A DNA stretch of 64,000 bases, taken from contig NZ_CP015418.1 in NCBI RefSeq assembly GCF_001633165.1, positions 1,922,001 to 1,986,000 of the forward strand, given 5' to 3'. This DNA comes from Rhodovulum sulfidophilum DSM 1374. Its GTDB lineage: Bacteria > Pseudomonadota > Alphaproteobacteria > Rhodobacterales > Rhodobacteraceae. Below the pieces are notes generated by a model. It was not told the origin of the DNA and ran no database searches. It saw nothing but the letters and a program-made list of their open reading frames with translations. Shown here piece after piece: positions 1 to 7,081 of this stretch (position 1 is its first letter; each line of letters opens with the position of its first letter). Position numbers and translations under genes: made by a program.

Positions 1-248
1 CCTCGCAGGTGGCGGGGCGGGCCGAGGTTCTGGTGGTGCCCAATCTGGATGCGGGCAACATGCTGGCCAAGCAACTGGCCTATATCAGCCATGCCGAAGG
101 TGCGGGCGTCGTGATGGGGGCGAAAGTGCCGATTATACTCAATTCGCGGTCGGATGACGACAAGGCGCGGCTGGCCTCCTGCGCGGTGGCGACGCTGCAC
201 AATGCCCGGCTGAACGGGCTGATCCCGGCCCAGCGGGCGGCGGAGTAG
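1..248 (+). CDS. pta: Phosphate acetyl/butyryltransferase, C-terminal fragment
   Basis: Only the last 82 codons are present; the reading frame is open from base 3 and ends with TAG at 246-248. The visible protein (VVPNLDAGNMLAKQLAYISHA, then GAKVPIILNSRSDD) is the conserved C-terminal domain of the phosphotransacetylase family, which interconverts acyl-CoA and acyl-phosphate in the cytoplasm. Acetate kinase starts five bases downstream, so the two would form the classical Pta-AckA acetate/acetyl-CoA pathway. The missing N-terminus prevents deciding between a simple Pta, a MaoC-domain fusion (common in alphaproteobacteria) or a phosphate butyryltransferase. Confidence 0.85.
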   Translation, partial: SQVAGRAEVLVVPNLDAGNMLAKQLAYISHAEGAGVVMGAKVPIILNSRSDDDKARLASCAVATLHNARLNGLIPAQRAAE

Positions 249-252
249 GACC

Positions 253-1461
253 ATGTCGCATGTTCTGACCCTGAATGCGGGCTCTTCCTCGCTGAAATTC
301 GGCTTTTTCCGTTTGAACGGCGCGGCCGACGATCCGGACCCGCGCATCGTCGGCTCGGTCGAGCGGATCGGCACGGGCGAGCGTGCCCGGCTCAAGGCCA
401 AGCGCCAGGACGGGATGGTGCTGGTCGACCGCGAATTCGGCCGCAACCATGTGGCCGACCACGAAACGGCCCTGGCCCGGGCCGTCGAGTTCCTGAAGGA
501 ACAGCGCCCGCAGGCCGAGCTTGACGCGGTCGGGCACCGGGTGGTGCATGGCGGGCCCGATTACGACATGCCGGTCGAGCTGACGGGCGAGGTGATGGCG
601 CGGCTTGCGCAGTTCGAGCCGCTGGCACCGCTGCACCAGCCGCATAACCTGGCGGGCGTGCGCGCGGCGCTGAAGCTGTTCCCCGAGGCCGTGCAGCTGG
701 CCTGTTTCGACACCGCCTTTCACCGCAACCACCCCTGGGTCAACGACACTTTCGCCATTCCGCGCAAGTATTACGATCAGGGCGTGCGGCGCTACGGGTT
801 CCATGGGCTCAGCTATCAGTACATTTCCGAGACCTTGCGCGAGACGGCGCCGCATCTGCATATGGGCCGCACCGTCGTCGCCCATCTGGGCAATGGCGCC
901 TCGATGTGCGGGCTGATGGGCGGGCAGTCTCGGGCCTCGACCATGGGGTTCACGGCGCTTGACGGGTTGCCGATGGGCTCGCGCTGCGGTCAGCTCGACC
1001 CGGGCGTGCTCCTGTACATGCTGAGAAGCGAGGGCATGACGCCGGCCGAGATCGAGGACGAGCTGTATCGCAAGTCGGGGCTTCTGGGGCTGTCGGGGCT
1101 GTCGAACGACATGCGGACGCTCGAGGCCGCGGGTACCGAGGAGGCGCGCCAGGCGATCGACTATTTCGTGTTCCGGATCCGCCGCGAATTGGGCGGTCTG
1201 GTCGCGGCGCTGGGCGGGATCAGCACCATGGTGTTCTGTGGCGGGATCGGCGAGAATTCGGTCCTGATCCGCGAGAAGGTCTGCACCGGTATGGGGTGGA
1301 TCGGCATGGAACTGGACGAAACGCGCAACATGCGCAACGAGCGGATCATCTCGACCGATTTCAGCCGGGTGCGCATTCTGGTCATTCCCACCGACGAGGA
1401 GATCGTGATCGCGCGGGCCGCGCGCGACATGCTGGCGCGGCGCGCTGCGGACGCGGCGTGA
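253..1461 (+). CDS. ackA: Acetate kinase
   Basis: A 402-residue protein, normal length for AckA, which transfers phosphate between acetyl phosphate and ADP/ATP. Family landmarks are intact: the start VLTLNAGSSSLKF, HRVVHGG near residue 95, the phosphate-binding HLGNGAS, GFTALDGLPMGSRCG and the late VFCGGIGEN adenine-pocket loop. The ATG lies four bases after the pta stop with AGGA just upstream, so the two genes are co-transcribed. A propionate/butyrate preference cannot be excluded, but the residues seen fit acetate kinase. Confidence 0.95.
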   Translation: MSHVLTLNAGSSSLKFGFFRLNGAADDPDPRIVGSVERIGTGERARLKAKRQDGMVLVDREFGRNHVADHETALARAVEFLKEQRPQAELDAVGHRVVHGGPDYDMPVELTGEVMARLAQFEPLAPLHQPHNLAGVRAALKLFPEAVQLACFDTAFHRNHPWVNDTFAIPRKYYDQGVRRYGFHGLSYQYISETLRETAPHLHMGRTVVAHLGNGASMCGLMGGQSRASTMGFTALDGLPMGSRCGQLDPGVLLYMLRSEGMTPAEIEDELYRKSGLLGLSGLSNDMRTLEAAGTEEARQAIDYFVFRIRRELGGLVAALGGISTMVFCGGIGENSVLIREKVCTGMGWIGMELDETRNMRNERIISTDFSRVRILVIPTDEEIVIARAARDMLARRAADAA

Positions 1462-1740
1462 TGGGGGCGGCCTTGCTCTCCGGATCGGCGGGCATGTGCC
1501 GCTTGGATATCGGCCGGATCACGATGATGCGGCGCCACTGTGCAGGTCGGTCGGGGCGTCTGTCCGCTTGCCGTGGGGCGGGCGCGAGACTGGCAGCGAG
1601 GGCGTCGTGTCCGCTCCTGACGCATATTCCCATTCTCGGGTCCGCCTTTCGCGCCCGGCCGGCATGGCTGCCATATCCGCATTGCCTGCGGCAGGGGCGC
1701 CTCGGACGGCCGGCCGCGCGATGAAAGCGAGGGAGGCGAC

Positions 1741-2394
1741 ATGAAACGGGCACTGAAACCGGCCGAGGCCGCCGAGATGATCCCCGAGGGTGCGGTGCTG
1801 CTGATCGGCGGTTTCATGGGGGTGGGCGCGCCGCACCGTCTGATCGACGCACTGGTCGCGCGCGGGGTGGGCGGGTTCACCGTCATCGCCAACGATACCG
1901 TGCGGCCGGGCCAGGATATCGGCAAGCTGATCGACGCGCGGCTGGTGGCGAAATGCATCGTCAGCCATATCGGCCTGAACCCCGAGACCCAGCGCCAGAT
2001 GATTGCGGGCGATCTCGAGGTCGAACTGGTGCCGCAGGGGACGCTGGTCGAGCGCATCCGCGCGGGCGGCGTCGGGCTTGGCGGCGTGCTGACGGCGACC
2101 GGGCTGGGCACGGTTGTCGCCGAGGGCAAGCCGACGGTCGAGGTCGACGGCAAGACCTATCTGCTGGAAAAGCCGATCCGGGGCGATTTCGCCCTGATCG
2201 GGGCGCGGCAATGCGACTATGTCGGCAATCTCGAATACACGCTGACCGCGCATAACTTCAATCCGGTGATGGCGATGGCTGCGGATACGGTGATTGCGGA
2301 GCCGCATCACGTCATGCCCGTGGGGATGATCCCGCCCGACGCGGTCAAGACGCCCGGGGTGCTGGTCGACCACATTCTGGAAAGGCTGGTCTGA
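1741..2394 (+). CDS. atoD: Acetoacetate-type CoA-transferase subunit A
   Basis: A 217-residue protein matching the alpha subunit of 3-oxoacid CoA-transferases, and closer to AtoD than to ScoA/PcaI: GGFMGVGAPHRLIDALVARG near residue 22, then VIANDTVRPGQDIG, SHIGLNPETQRQM and LVPQGTLVERIRAGGVGLGG. This subunit holds the CoA-binding fold. Its TGA overlaps the ATG of the beta subunit by one base (TGATG), so translation is coupled. With pta-ackA next door the cluster would handle acetate, acetoacetate or butyrate activation; the real acceptor acid is an inference. Confidence 0.9.
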   Translation: MKRALKPAEAAEMIPEGAVLLIGGFMGVGAPHRLIDALVARGVGGFTVIANDTVRPGQDIGKLIDARLVAKCIVSHIGLNPETQRQMIAGDLEVELVPQGTLVERIRAGGVGLGGVLTATGLGTVVAEGKPTVEVDGKTYLLEKPIRGDFALIGARQCDYVGNLEYTLTAHNFNPVMAMAADTVIAEPHHVMPVGMIPPDAVKTPGVLVDHILERLV

Positions 2395-3047
2395 TGGATG
2401 CCAAGGAGGTGATCGCCCGCCGGGTAGCGCAGGAGGTGCGCGGGGGCATGCTGGTCAATCTGGGGATCGGGCTGCCTTCGATGGTGGCGAATTTTGTCCC
2501 CGACGGCATGCATGTGTTCTTTCAGGCCGAGAATGGCGTGATCGGGCTGGGCCAGCGTCCGCCGGACGGAATGGAGGATCGCGACCTGACCGATGCGGGC
2601 GGCGGTTTCGTGACGGCGGTGCCGGGCGCGGCCTCGATCGACAGCGCGATGAGCTTCGGTCTGATCCGTGGCGGGCATCTGGACATGACGGTGCTGGGCG
2701 GGCTGCAGGTGGATGAAAAGGGCCATCTGGCCAACTGGATGGTGCCGGGCAGGATGGTGCCGGGGATGGGCGGCGCGATGGATCTGGTCACGGGCGCGCG
2801 CCGGGTGATCGTGGCGATGGTCCATGCCGCGAAGGGCGCGCCGAAGATCGTGCCGGAATGCACGCTGCCTTTGACCGCGACGCGCAGGGTCAGTCTGATC
2901 GTGACCGAGATGGCGGTGATCGAGCCGACCGACGAGGGCCTTGTCCTGCGCGAGCGGGGCCCGGGCGTGGCGGTGGATGACATCCTTGCGGCAACCTCGG
3001 CGGCGTTGATCGTGCCGGATGATGTCGCGGAAATGGTGCTGGGCTGA
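2394..3047 (+). CDS. atoA: Acetoacetate-type CoA-transferase subunit B
   Basis: A 217-residue beta subunit of the same enzyme. The catalytic glutamate sits in AENG (Glu46), which in this family forms the glutamyl-CoA intermediate. GIGLPSMVANF before it, and MSFGLIRGGHLDMTVLGGLQ with the following NWMVPGRMVPGMGGAMDLV, are near-diagnostic of AtoA/ScoB. It starts inside the stop codon of subunit A. It is the last gene before the GTA promoter; the region after its stop contains GGCC-GAAGT-GGCC but no obvious U-tract terminator. Confidence 0.9.
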   Translation: MDAKEVIARRVAQEVRGGMLVNLGIGLPSMVANFVPDGMHVFFQAENGVIGLGQRPPDGMEDRDLTDAGGGFVTAVPGAASIDSAMSFGLIRGGHLDMTVLGGLQVDEKGHLANWMVPGRMVPGMGGAMDLVTGARRVIVAMVHAAKGAPKIVPECTLPLTATRRVSLIVTEMAVIEPTDEGLVLRERGPGVAVDDILAATSAALIVPDDVAEMVLG

Positions 3048-3113
3048 GCGGCGTCTTCTGACGGGGTGGCCGAAGTGGCCTGCTGGATCAGGTCATCGAA
3101 CGAGCTGGTTGAA

Positions 3114-3128
3114 TTAACCTATTGTTAA
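3114..3128. promoter_or_regulatory. CtrA-type box upstream of the GTA promoter
   Basis: TTAACCTATTGTTAA is an exact TTAA-N7-TTAA, the known consensus for the alphaproteobacterial response regulator CtrA. It lies in an AT-rich patch in otherwise GC-rich DNA, centred about 31 bases upstream of the first base of the -30s promoter element (-35 at 3140), a suitable distance for activation. In Rhodobacter capsulatus CtrA is required for GTA production, but largely through the activator GafA. A direct site here is an inference. Confidence 0.6.
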
Positions 3129-3139
3129 TAATAAACATC

Positions 3140-3168
3140 TTGACTCTGCGCGCGGTCTGGGCTATACC
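3140..3168 (+). promoter_or_regulatory. Sigma70-type promoter of the GTA cluster
   Basis: A -35 hexamer TTGACT (3140-3145) and a -10 hexamer TATACC (3163-3168) are separated by exactly 17 bases. It is the best promoter-like sequence in this part of the window and lies about 100 bases before orfg1, with transcription expected to start near 3175. The AT-rich stretch upstream (3112-3139) contains the CtrA-type box and could also carry the binding site of a GafA-like activator, whose motif I cannot define from this sequence. Confidence 0.65.
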
Positions 3169-3196
3169 TTCAGGCAAGCTGGAAGACGTGGGAATG

Positions 3197-3232
3197 GCGG
3201 CACGGGGACACCCCGGGGGCCGCTTTTTCTTT
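3197..3232 (+). terminator. Terminator-like hairpin in the GTA leader
   Basis: GCGGC (3197-3201) pairs with GCCGC (3219-3223), an inner GGGG (3204-3207) pairs with CCCC (3211-3214) across an ACA loop, and TTTTTCTTT follows at 3224-3232. It lies between the predicted promoter and orfg1, so all GTA transcription must read through it. It looks like an attenuator; the internal loop makes it weaker than the element at 4944. Confidence 0.5.
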
Positions 3233-3272
3233 GTCTTCTCACTGCAATAGGCAGGTCAATCAGGCAGACGCG

Positions 3273-3629
3273 ATGACAGACGATCTCTCACCTGCAGCGG
3301 GCGACGCGGCAGCGTGGGCGGTGCTAGAGGAAGCCGAAGAACATTACAGGCGCATGATCCGCGCACTGAATGACCTGATCGAAGAAATCCAGGCCGGCAA
3401 TTCCGAGCGCGCCCGCATGCTGCGGGGTGCGCTGAACGATCTTGGAAAAGCGGCCCAGACTGCGTTTGATGAACGGCAGCGGGTGGAAAGGCGGCTCAAT
3501 GCTGAAACCGGTTCCGACGGAGGAATCCAGGCACTCGACCTTGACCAGGCGCGCCTTGAAGTCAGGCGCCGACTGGATCGCCTGCGCTCCGCCCGAGACG
3601 CAGACAGCGTTTCTGGAGGGGATGGATGA
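3273..3629 (+). CDS. orfg1: GTA small terminase-like protein (g1)
   Basis: A 118-residue, highly charged, mostly helical protein with heptad-like stretches (AEEHYRRMIRALNDLIEEI; later LEVRRRLDRLRSARD), in the position of RcGTA g1, which acts as the small terminase and helps the large terminase load DNA without a specific packaging site. I chose the ATG at 3273; an in-frame TTG at 3231 would begin inside the leader U-tract and is unlikely. Its 3' end overlaps g2 by about 130 bases if g2 starts at 3499. Assignment rests on position, size and coiled-coil character. Confidence 0.8.
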   Translation: MTDDLSPAAGDAAAWAVLEEAEEHYRRMIRALNDLIEEIQAGNSERARMLRGALNDLGKAAQTAFDERQRVERRLNAETGSDGGIQALDLDQARLEVRRRLDRLRSARDADSVSGGDG

Positions 3630-4899
3630 AGCGGTGCTGCTGGCGCTGCCTTACCTGTTCGAATTCTGGGCATTGCCGCATCAGCTTGCCCCCGAGGGCG
3701 GCTGGCGGTCCTGGGTGATCATGGGCGGGCGCGGCTCTGGCAAGACCCGGGCAGGCGCGGAATGGGTCCGCTCGCAGGTCGAGGGAGCGCGTCCGCTGGA
3801 CGAGGGCAGGGCGCGTCGGGTGGCGTTGGTCGGGGAGACCATCGACGAGGCGCGCGAGGTCATGGTGTTCGGCGAGAGCGGCATTCTGGCCTGTTCGCCG
3901 CCTGACCGGCGGCCGAACTGGGAGGCGACGCGGCGGCGGCTGGTCTGGCCGAATGGTGCCGTGGCGCAGGTCTTCTCGGCGCATGATCCGGACTCGCTTC
4001 GGGGCCCGCAATTCGATGCCGCCTGGTCGGACGAGCTGGCGAAATGGAAGCGGGCCGAGGAAACCTGGGACATGCTTCAGTTCGGGCTGAGGCTGGGGGG
4101 GGACCCGCAGCAATGCGTGACGACGACGCCGCGCAATGTTCCGGTGCTGAAAGCGATCCTGTCCAACCCGATGACGGTTGTCACACATGCCCCGACCGAG
4201 GCCAACCGGGCCAATCTGGCGGCGTCCTTTCTGGAGGCGGTGCGGACGCGCTATTCGGGCACGCGGCTCGGGCGGCAGGAGCTGGACGGCATCCTGCTGG
4301 AAGAGGCCGAAAGCGCGCTCTGGACGCTTGCCCGGCTGGAGGTCTTGCGGGTCGATGCGGCCCCGGAGCTTGACCGGATCGTGGTGGCGGTCGATCCGCC
4401 GGTATCGAGCCATGCCGGTTCGGATGAATGCGGTATCGTCGTGGCCGGGGTCCGGATGCAGGGCCCGCCCCAGAGCTGGAGCGCTTACGTGCTGGAGGAT
4501 GTGAGCGTCGCGGGGGCCGCGCCGACAGCCTGGGCGAAAATCGCGCTTGCGGCCATGGAACGCCATTCGGCGGACCGCATGGTGGCCGAGGTCAATCAGG
4601 GTGGCGATCTGGTCGAGACCATGATCCGGCAGCTCGACGCGATGGTGCCGTTCCGCGCGGTTCGGGCGACACGGGGCAAGATCGCCCGGGCCGAACCGGT
4701 GGCGGCGCTCTACGAACAGGGGCGCGTCAGGCATCTGAGGGGGGTGCAGGTGCTCGAGGAGCAGATGTGTCACATGACGGCGCATGGCTATGAGGGCCGG
4801 GGCAGCCCGGACCGGGTCGATGCCCTGGTCTGGGCGATCAACGATCTGATGATCTCGCCGGCCGCGCATTGGCGCCGGCCGCGCGTGAGGGGCCTTTAG
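3499..4899 (+). CDS. orfg2: GTA large terminase, ATPase and nuclease (g2)
   Basis: A 466-residue packaging motor. The ATPase domain has Walker A GGRGSGKT at residues 76-83 and a Walker B/catalytic segment FDAAWSDEL. The C-terminal RNase H-like nuclease domain shows VVAVDPP and a late DRVDALVWAI, each with an acidic metal ligand. LPYLFEFWALPHQ before Walker A is typical of GTA terminases. The ATG at 3499 has AAGGCGG five bases upstream; the ATG at 3622 has GGAGG only two bases away and would cut conserved residues. It overlaps g1 by 131 bases and is followed by a strong terminator structure. Confidence 0.93.
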   Translation: MLKPVPTEESRHSTLTRRALKSGADWIACAPPETQTAFLEGMDEAVLLALPYLFEFWALPHQLAPEGGWRSWVIMGGRGSGKTRAGAEWVRSQVEGARPLDEGRARRVALVGETIDEAREVMVFGESGILACSPPDRRPNWEATRRRLVWPNGAVAQVFSAHDPDSLRGPQFDAAWSDELAKWKRAEETWDMLQFGLRLGGDPQQCVTTTPRNVPVLKAILSNPMTVVTHAPTEANRANLAASFLEAVRTRYSGTRLGRQELDGILLEEAESALWTLARLEVLRVDAAPELDRIVVAVDPPVSSHAGSDECGIVVAGVRMQGPPQSWSAYVLEDVSVAGAAPTAWAKIALAAMERHSADRMVAEVNQGGDLVETMIRQLDAMVPFRAVRATRGKIARAEPVAALYEQGRVRHLRGVQVLEEQMCHMTAHGYEGRGSPDRVDALVWAINDLMISPAAHWRRPRVRGL

Positions 4900-4943
4900 A
4901 CCGGCAGAACAGCCCGCATGGGCGGCACGGAACGGCCGGGATC

Positions 4944-4983
4944 GGCCCGCCCCCGGGGAGACCGGGCGGCGGGCCTTTTCTTT
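4944..4983 (+). terminator. Strong intrinsic terminator between g2 and g3
   Basis: GGCCCGCC (4944-4951) pairs perfectly with GGCGGGCC (4968-4975), extended by CCCGG/CCGGG (4952-4956 with 4962-4966) around a GGAGA loop, with C4967 as a bulge. TTTTCTTT follows at 4976-4983. This is a textbook Rho-independent terminator, yet it sits inside the GTA operon with no other promoter visible before g3 at 5031. The ten bases GGCGGCACGG at 4921-4930 also occur at 3196-3205 in the leader hairpin. Confidence 0.8.
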
Positions 4984-5030
4984 CCCTCCGTCCGCTGGCG
5001 GAGCCGACCGAAAACGGAGGATGACTGGCG

Positions 5031-6206
5031 ATGAAATTCAACCTGTTCCGCCGAGCGACGGAAACACTTCCCGAAACCAAGGCCTCGGCCACGGGGCCGG
5101 TGATCGCCTGGGCGGGAGCGGGCCGCGCGGCCTGGACGCCGCGCGATACGGGGTCGCTCATCCGGGCGGGGTTCAACGCCAATCCCGTCGGTTTTCGCGC
5201 GGTCAAGCTGATCGCGGAATCCGCGGCGGCCTTGCCGTTGATCTGTCAGGACGAGGACAGGCGCTACGAAACCCATCCGGTGATCGAGCTGCTCAGGCGG
5301 CCCAATCCGGCGCAGGGCCGCGCCGAGCTGATGGAGGCGCTTTACGGCCAGCTTCTGCTTTCGGGGAACGGCTATCTCGAGGCGGTGGGCGGCGAAACCG
5401 GGCTGCCTTTCGAACTGCACGTGCTGCGCTCGGACCGGATGAGGCTGGTGCCGGGAACGGACGGATGGCCCGTCGCCTATGACTACATGGTGGGGGCGCG
5501 CAAGCACCGCTTCGACATGACCGGGCCGGTGCCGCCGATCTGCCATATCAAGAATTTCCATCCGCAGGACGACCATTACGGCCTGTCGCCGATGCAGGCG
5601 GCCGCGACCGCGGTCGACGTGCATAATGCCGCCTCGCGCTGGTCGAAGGCGCTGCTGGACAATGCGGCCCGGCCCTCGGGCGCAATCATCTATACCGGCT
5701 CGGACGGCCAGTCGATGTTGAGCGAGGAGCAATATTCGCGGCTGCAGGACGAGATGCTGTCCTATCACCAGGGGGCGGCGAATGCCGGACGGCCGATGCT
5801 GCTGGAAGGTGGCCTCGACTGGAAGCCGATGGGCTTCTCGCCCTCGGACATGGAGTTTCAGAAGACCAAGGAGGCTGCGGCTCGCGAGATCGCCACGGCC
5901 TTCGGAGTGCCGCCCATGCTTCTGGGAATTCCGGGCGAGGCGACCTACGCCAATTACCAGGAGGCCAATCGCGCTTTCTACCGGCTGACCGTGGTGCCTC
6001 TGGTGGCGAAAGTCACCGGGGCCCTGGCCGAGTTTCTGGCGCATTTCGGCTCTTCGGCGGTTTCTCTCAAACCCGATCTCGACCAGGTGCCGGCGCTGGC
6101 CGCCGAGCGGGATACGCAATGGAAGAGAATCTCAGAAGCCGAGTTCCTGACCGAAGACGAGAAGCGTGCGCTGCTCGGGTTGCCGAGGCGGCCGGAGGGG
6201 GGGTGA
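5031..6206 (+). CDS. orfg3: GTA portal protein, HK97 family (g3)
   Basis: A 391-residue HK97-family portal, forming the dodecameric DNA entry ring at the capsid vertex. Visible signatures are GFNANPVGFRAVKLIAESAA (residues 46-65), LLRRPNPAQGRAELMEALYGQ, the central IKNFHPQDDHYGLSPMQAA and LLGIPGEATYANYQEANRAF near residue 305. The ATG is preceded by GGAGGATGACTGGCG. Its TGA overlaps a GTG start for g3.5. Length is normal for the family and no domain is missing. Confidence 0.93.
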   Translation: MKFNLFRRATETLPETKASATGPVIAWAGAGRAAWTPRDTGSLIRAGFNANPVGFRAVKLIAESAAALPLICQDEDRRYETHPVIELLRRPNPAQGRAELMEALYGQLLLSGNGYLEAVGGETGLPFELHVLRSDRMRLVPGTDGWPVAYDYMVGARKHRFDMTGPVPPICHIKNFHPQDDHYGLSPMQAAATAVDVHNAASRWSKALLDNAARPSGAIIYTGSDGQSMLSEEQYSRLQDEMLSYHQGAANAGRPMLLEGGLDWKPMGFSPSDMEFQKTKEAAAREIATAFGVPPMLLGIPGEATYANYQEANRAFYRLTVVPLVAKVTGALAEFLAHFGSSAVSLKPDLDQVPALAAERDTQWKRISEAEFLTEDEKRALLGLPRRPEGG

Positions 6207-6451
6207 GGGTGCCCCAGCCAAGATCGGGGTCGCGGTTTCTCTATGCCCCCTTCGATGCGACGCATATCCGGATCGAGGCCAGCGAGCGGGTGATGGAAGA
6301 GCGCTGGAGTGCGCTCGAATACCGGCTGAAACGCATCGAGGAGATGCTGGACCAGATCGAAAAGCGTGTGTGGCTGACGGTTTACGGGATCGTCGCGGTG
6401 ATCCTTGCCCAAGGCGTCGCCTCGATCCTGTCCGCCATATCCGCGCCATAG
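6203..6451 (+). CDS. orfg3.5: GTA head formation protein (g3.5)
   Basis: An 82-residue protein in the slot of RcGTA g3.5 (rcc01685), a small gene found in GTAs and needed for head formation. I place the start at GTG 6203, which overlaps the portal stop (GTGA) and has GGAGGGG upstream; a second in-frame GTG at 6209 is possible. The middle is a charged helix (ASERVMEERWSALEYRLKRI, EEMLDQIEKR) and the C-terminus is one hydrophobic helix, VWLTVYGIVAVILAQGVAS, which could be membrane-associated or buried. Confidence 0.8.
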   Translation: MRVPQPRSGSRFLYAPFDATHIRIEASERVMEERWSALEYRLKRIEEMLDQIEKRVWLTVYGIVAVILAQGVASILSAISAP

Positions 6452-6471
6452 CAGTGAAAAGGACAGACCGG

Positions 6472-7038
6472 ATGAAGGAGTACGACGTTGGCAGCGCGCT
6501 CGAGCACAAGTTCTGCAAGAACGACGCCCTGCCGCTGGCGCTGAAGGAGGGTGCGGTGATCGAGGGCTATGCCTCGGTCTTCGGGGCCGCCGATTTCGGG
6601 GGCGACATCGTCCAGGGCGGGGCCTATGCGGCCTCGTTGCGGCAGATCGCAGCAGAGGGCCGCCGGGTGAAGATGCTCTGGCAGCACGATCCGTCGGAAC
6701 CGATCGGGGTCTGGGACGAGGTTCGCGAGGATGCCCGCGGGCTTTATGTCAAGGGCCGGATCCTGACCGATGTGACCCGCGGCCGCGAGGCGGCGGCGCT
6801 GGTCGCGGCGGGGGCGCTCGACGGGTTGTCGATCGGCTACCGCACCAAGCGGGCAAGCAAGGATGCAAGCGGGCACAGGCTGCTTGCCGAGCTGGAGCTT
6901 TGGGAAGTGTCGCTGGTGACCTTTCCGATGCTTGCCGATGCGCGGGTCGGCACCAAGGCGGAAGAAAGCGCCGAGGCGCTGTTGCGCGATCTGGCGGATG
7001 CCTTTGCGGGCGCCCGTCGTGCGCTGGCCGAGGGGTGA
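6472..7038 (+). CDS. orfg4: GTA prohead protease (g4)
   Basis: A 188-residue HK97-type (U35/S78-like) prohead protease that trims the capsid protein delta domain during head maturation. Likely catalytic residues are His72 in MLWQHDPSEPIG and Ser120 in GLSIGYR, with Glu145 in LWEVSLVTFPM a possible third. GYASVFGAADFGGDIV is the usual N-terminal signature. ATG 6472 has AAGGA nine bases upstream; the longer frame from 6166 lies over g3/g3.5 and is not real. It precedes the capsid gene, as expected. Confidence 0.92.
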   Translation: MKEYDVGSALEHKFCKNDALPLALKEGAVIEGYASVFGAADFGGDIVQGGAYAASLRQIAAEGRRVKMLWQHDPSEPIGVWDEVREDARGLYVKGRILTDVTRGREAAALVAAGALDGLSIGYRTKRASKDASGHRLLAELELWEVSLVTFPMLADARVGTKAEESAEALLRDLADAFAGARRALAEG

Positions 7039-7081
7039 CGCCCCGATGCCGGCAGGACCGTTCCCAGACAGGACGAGCGAT

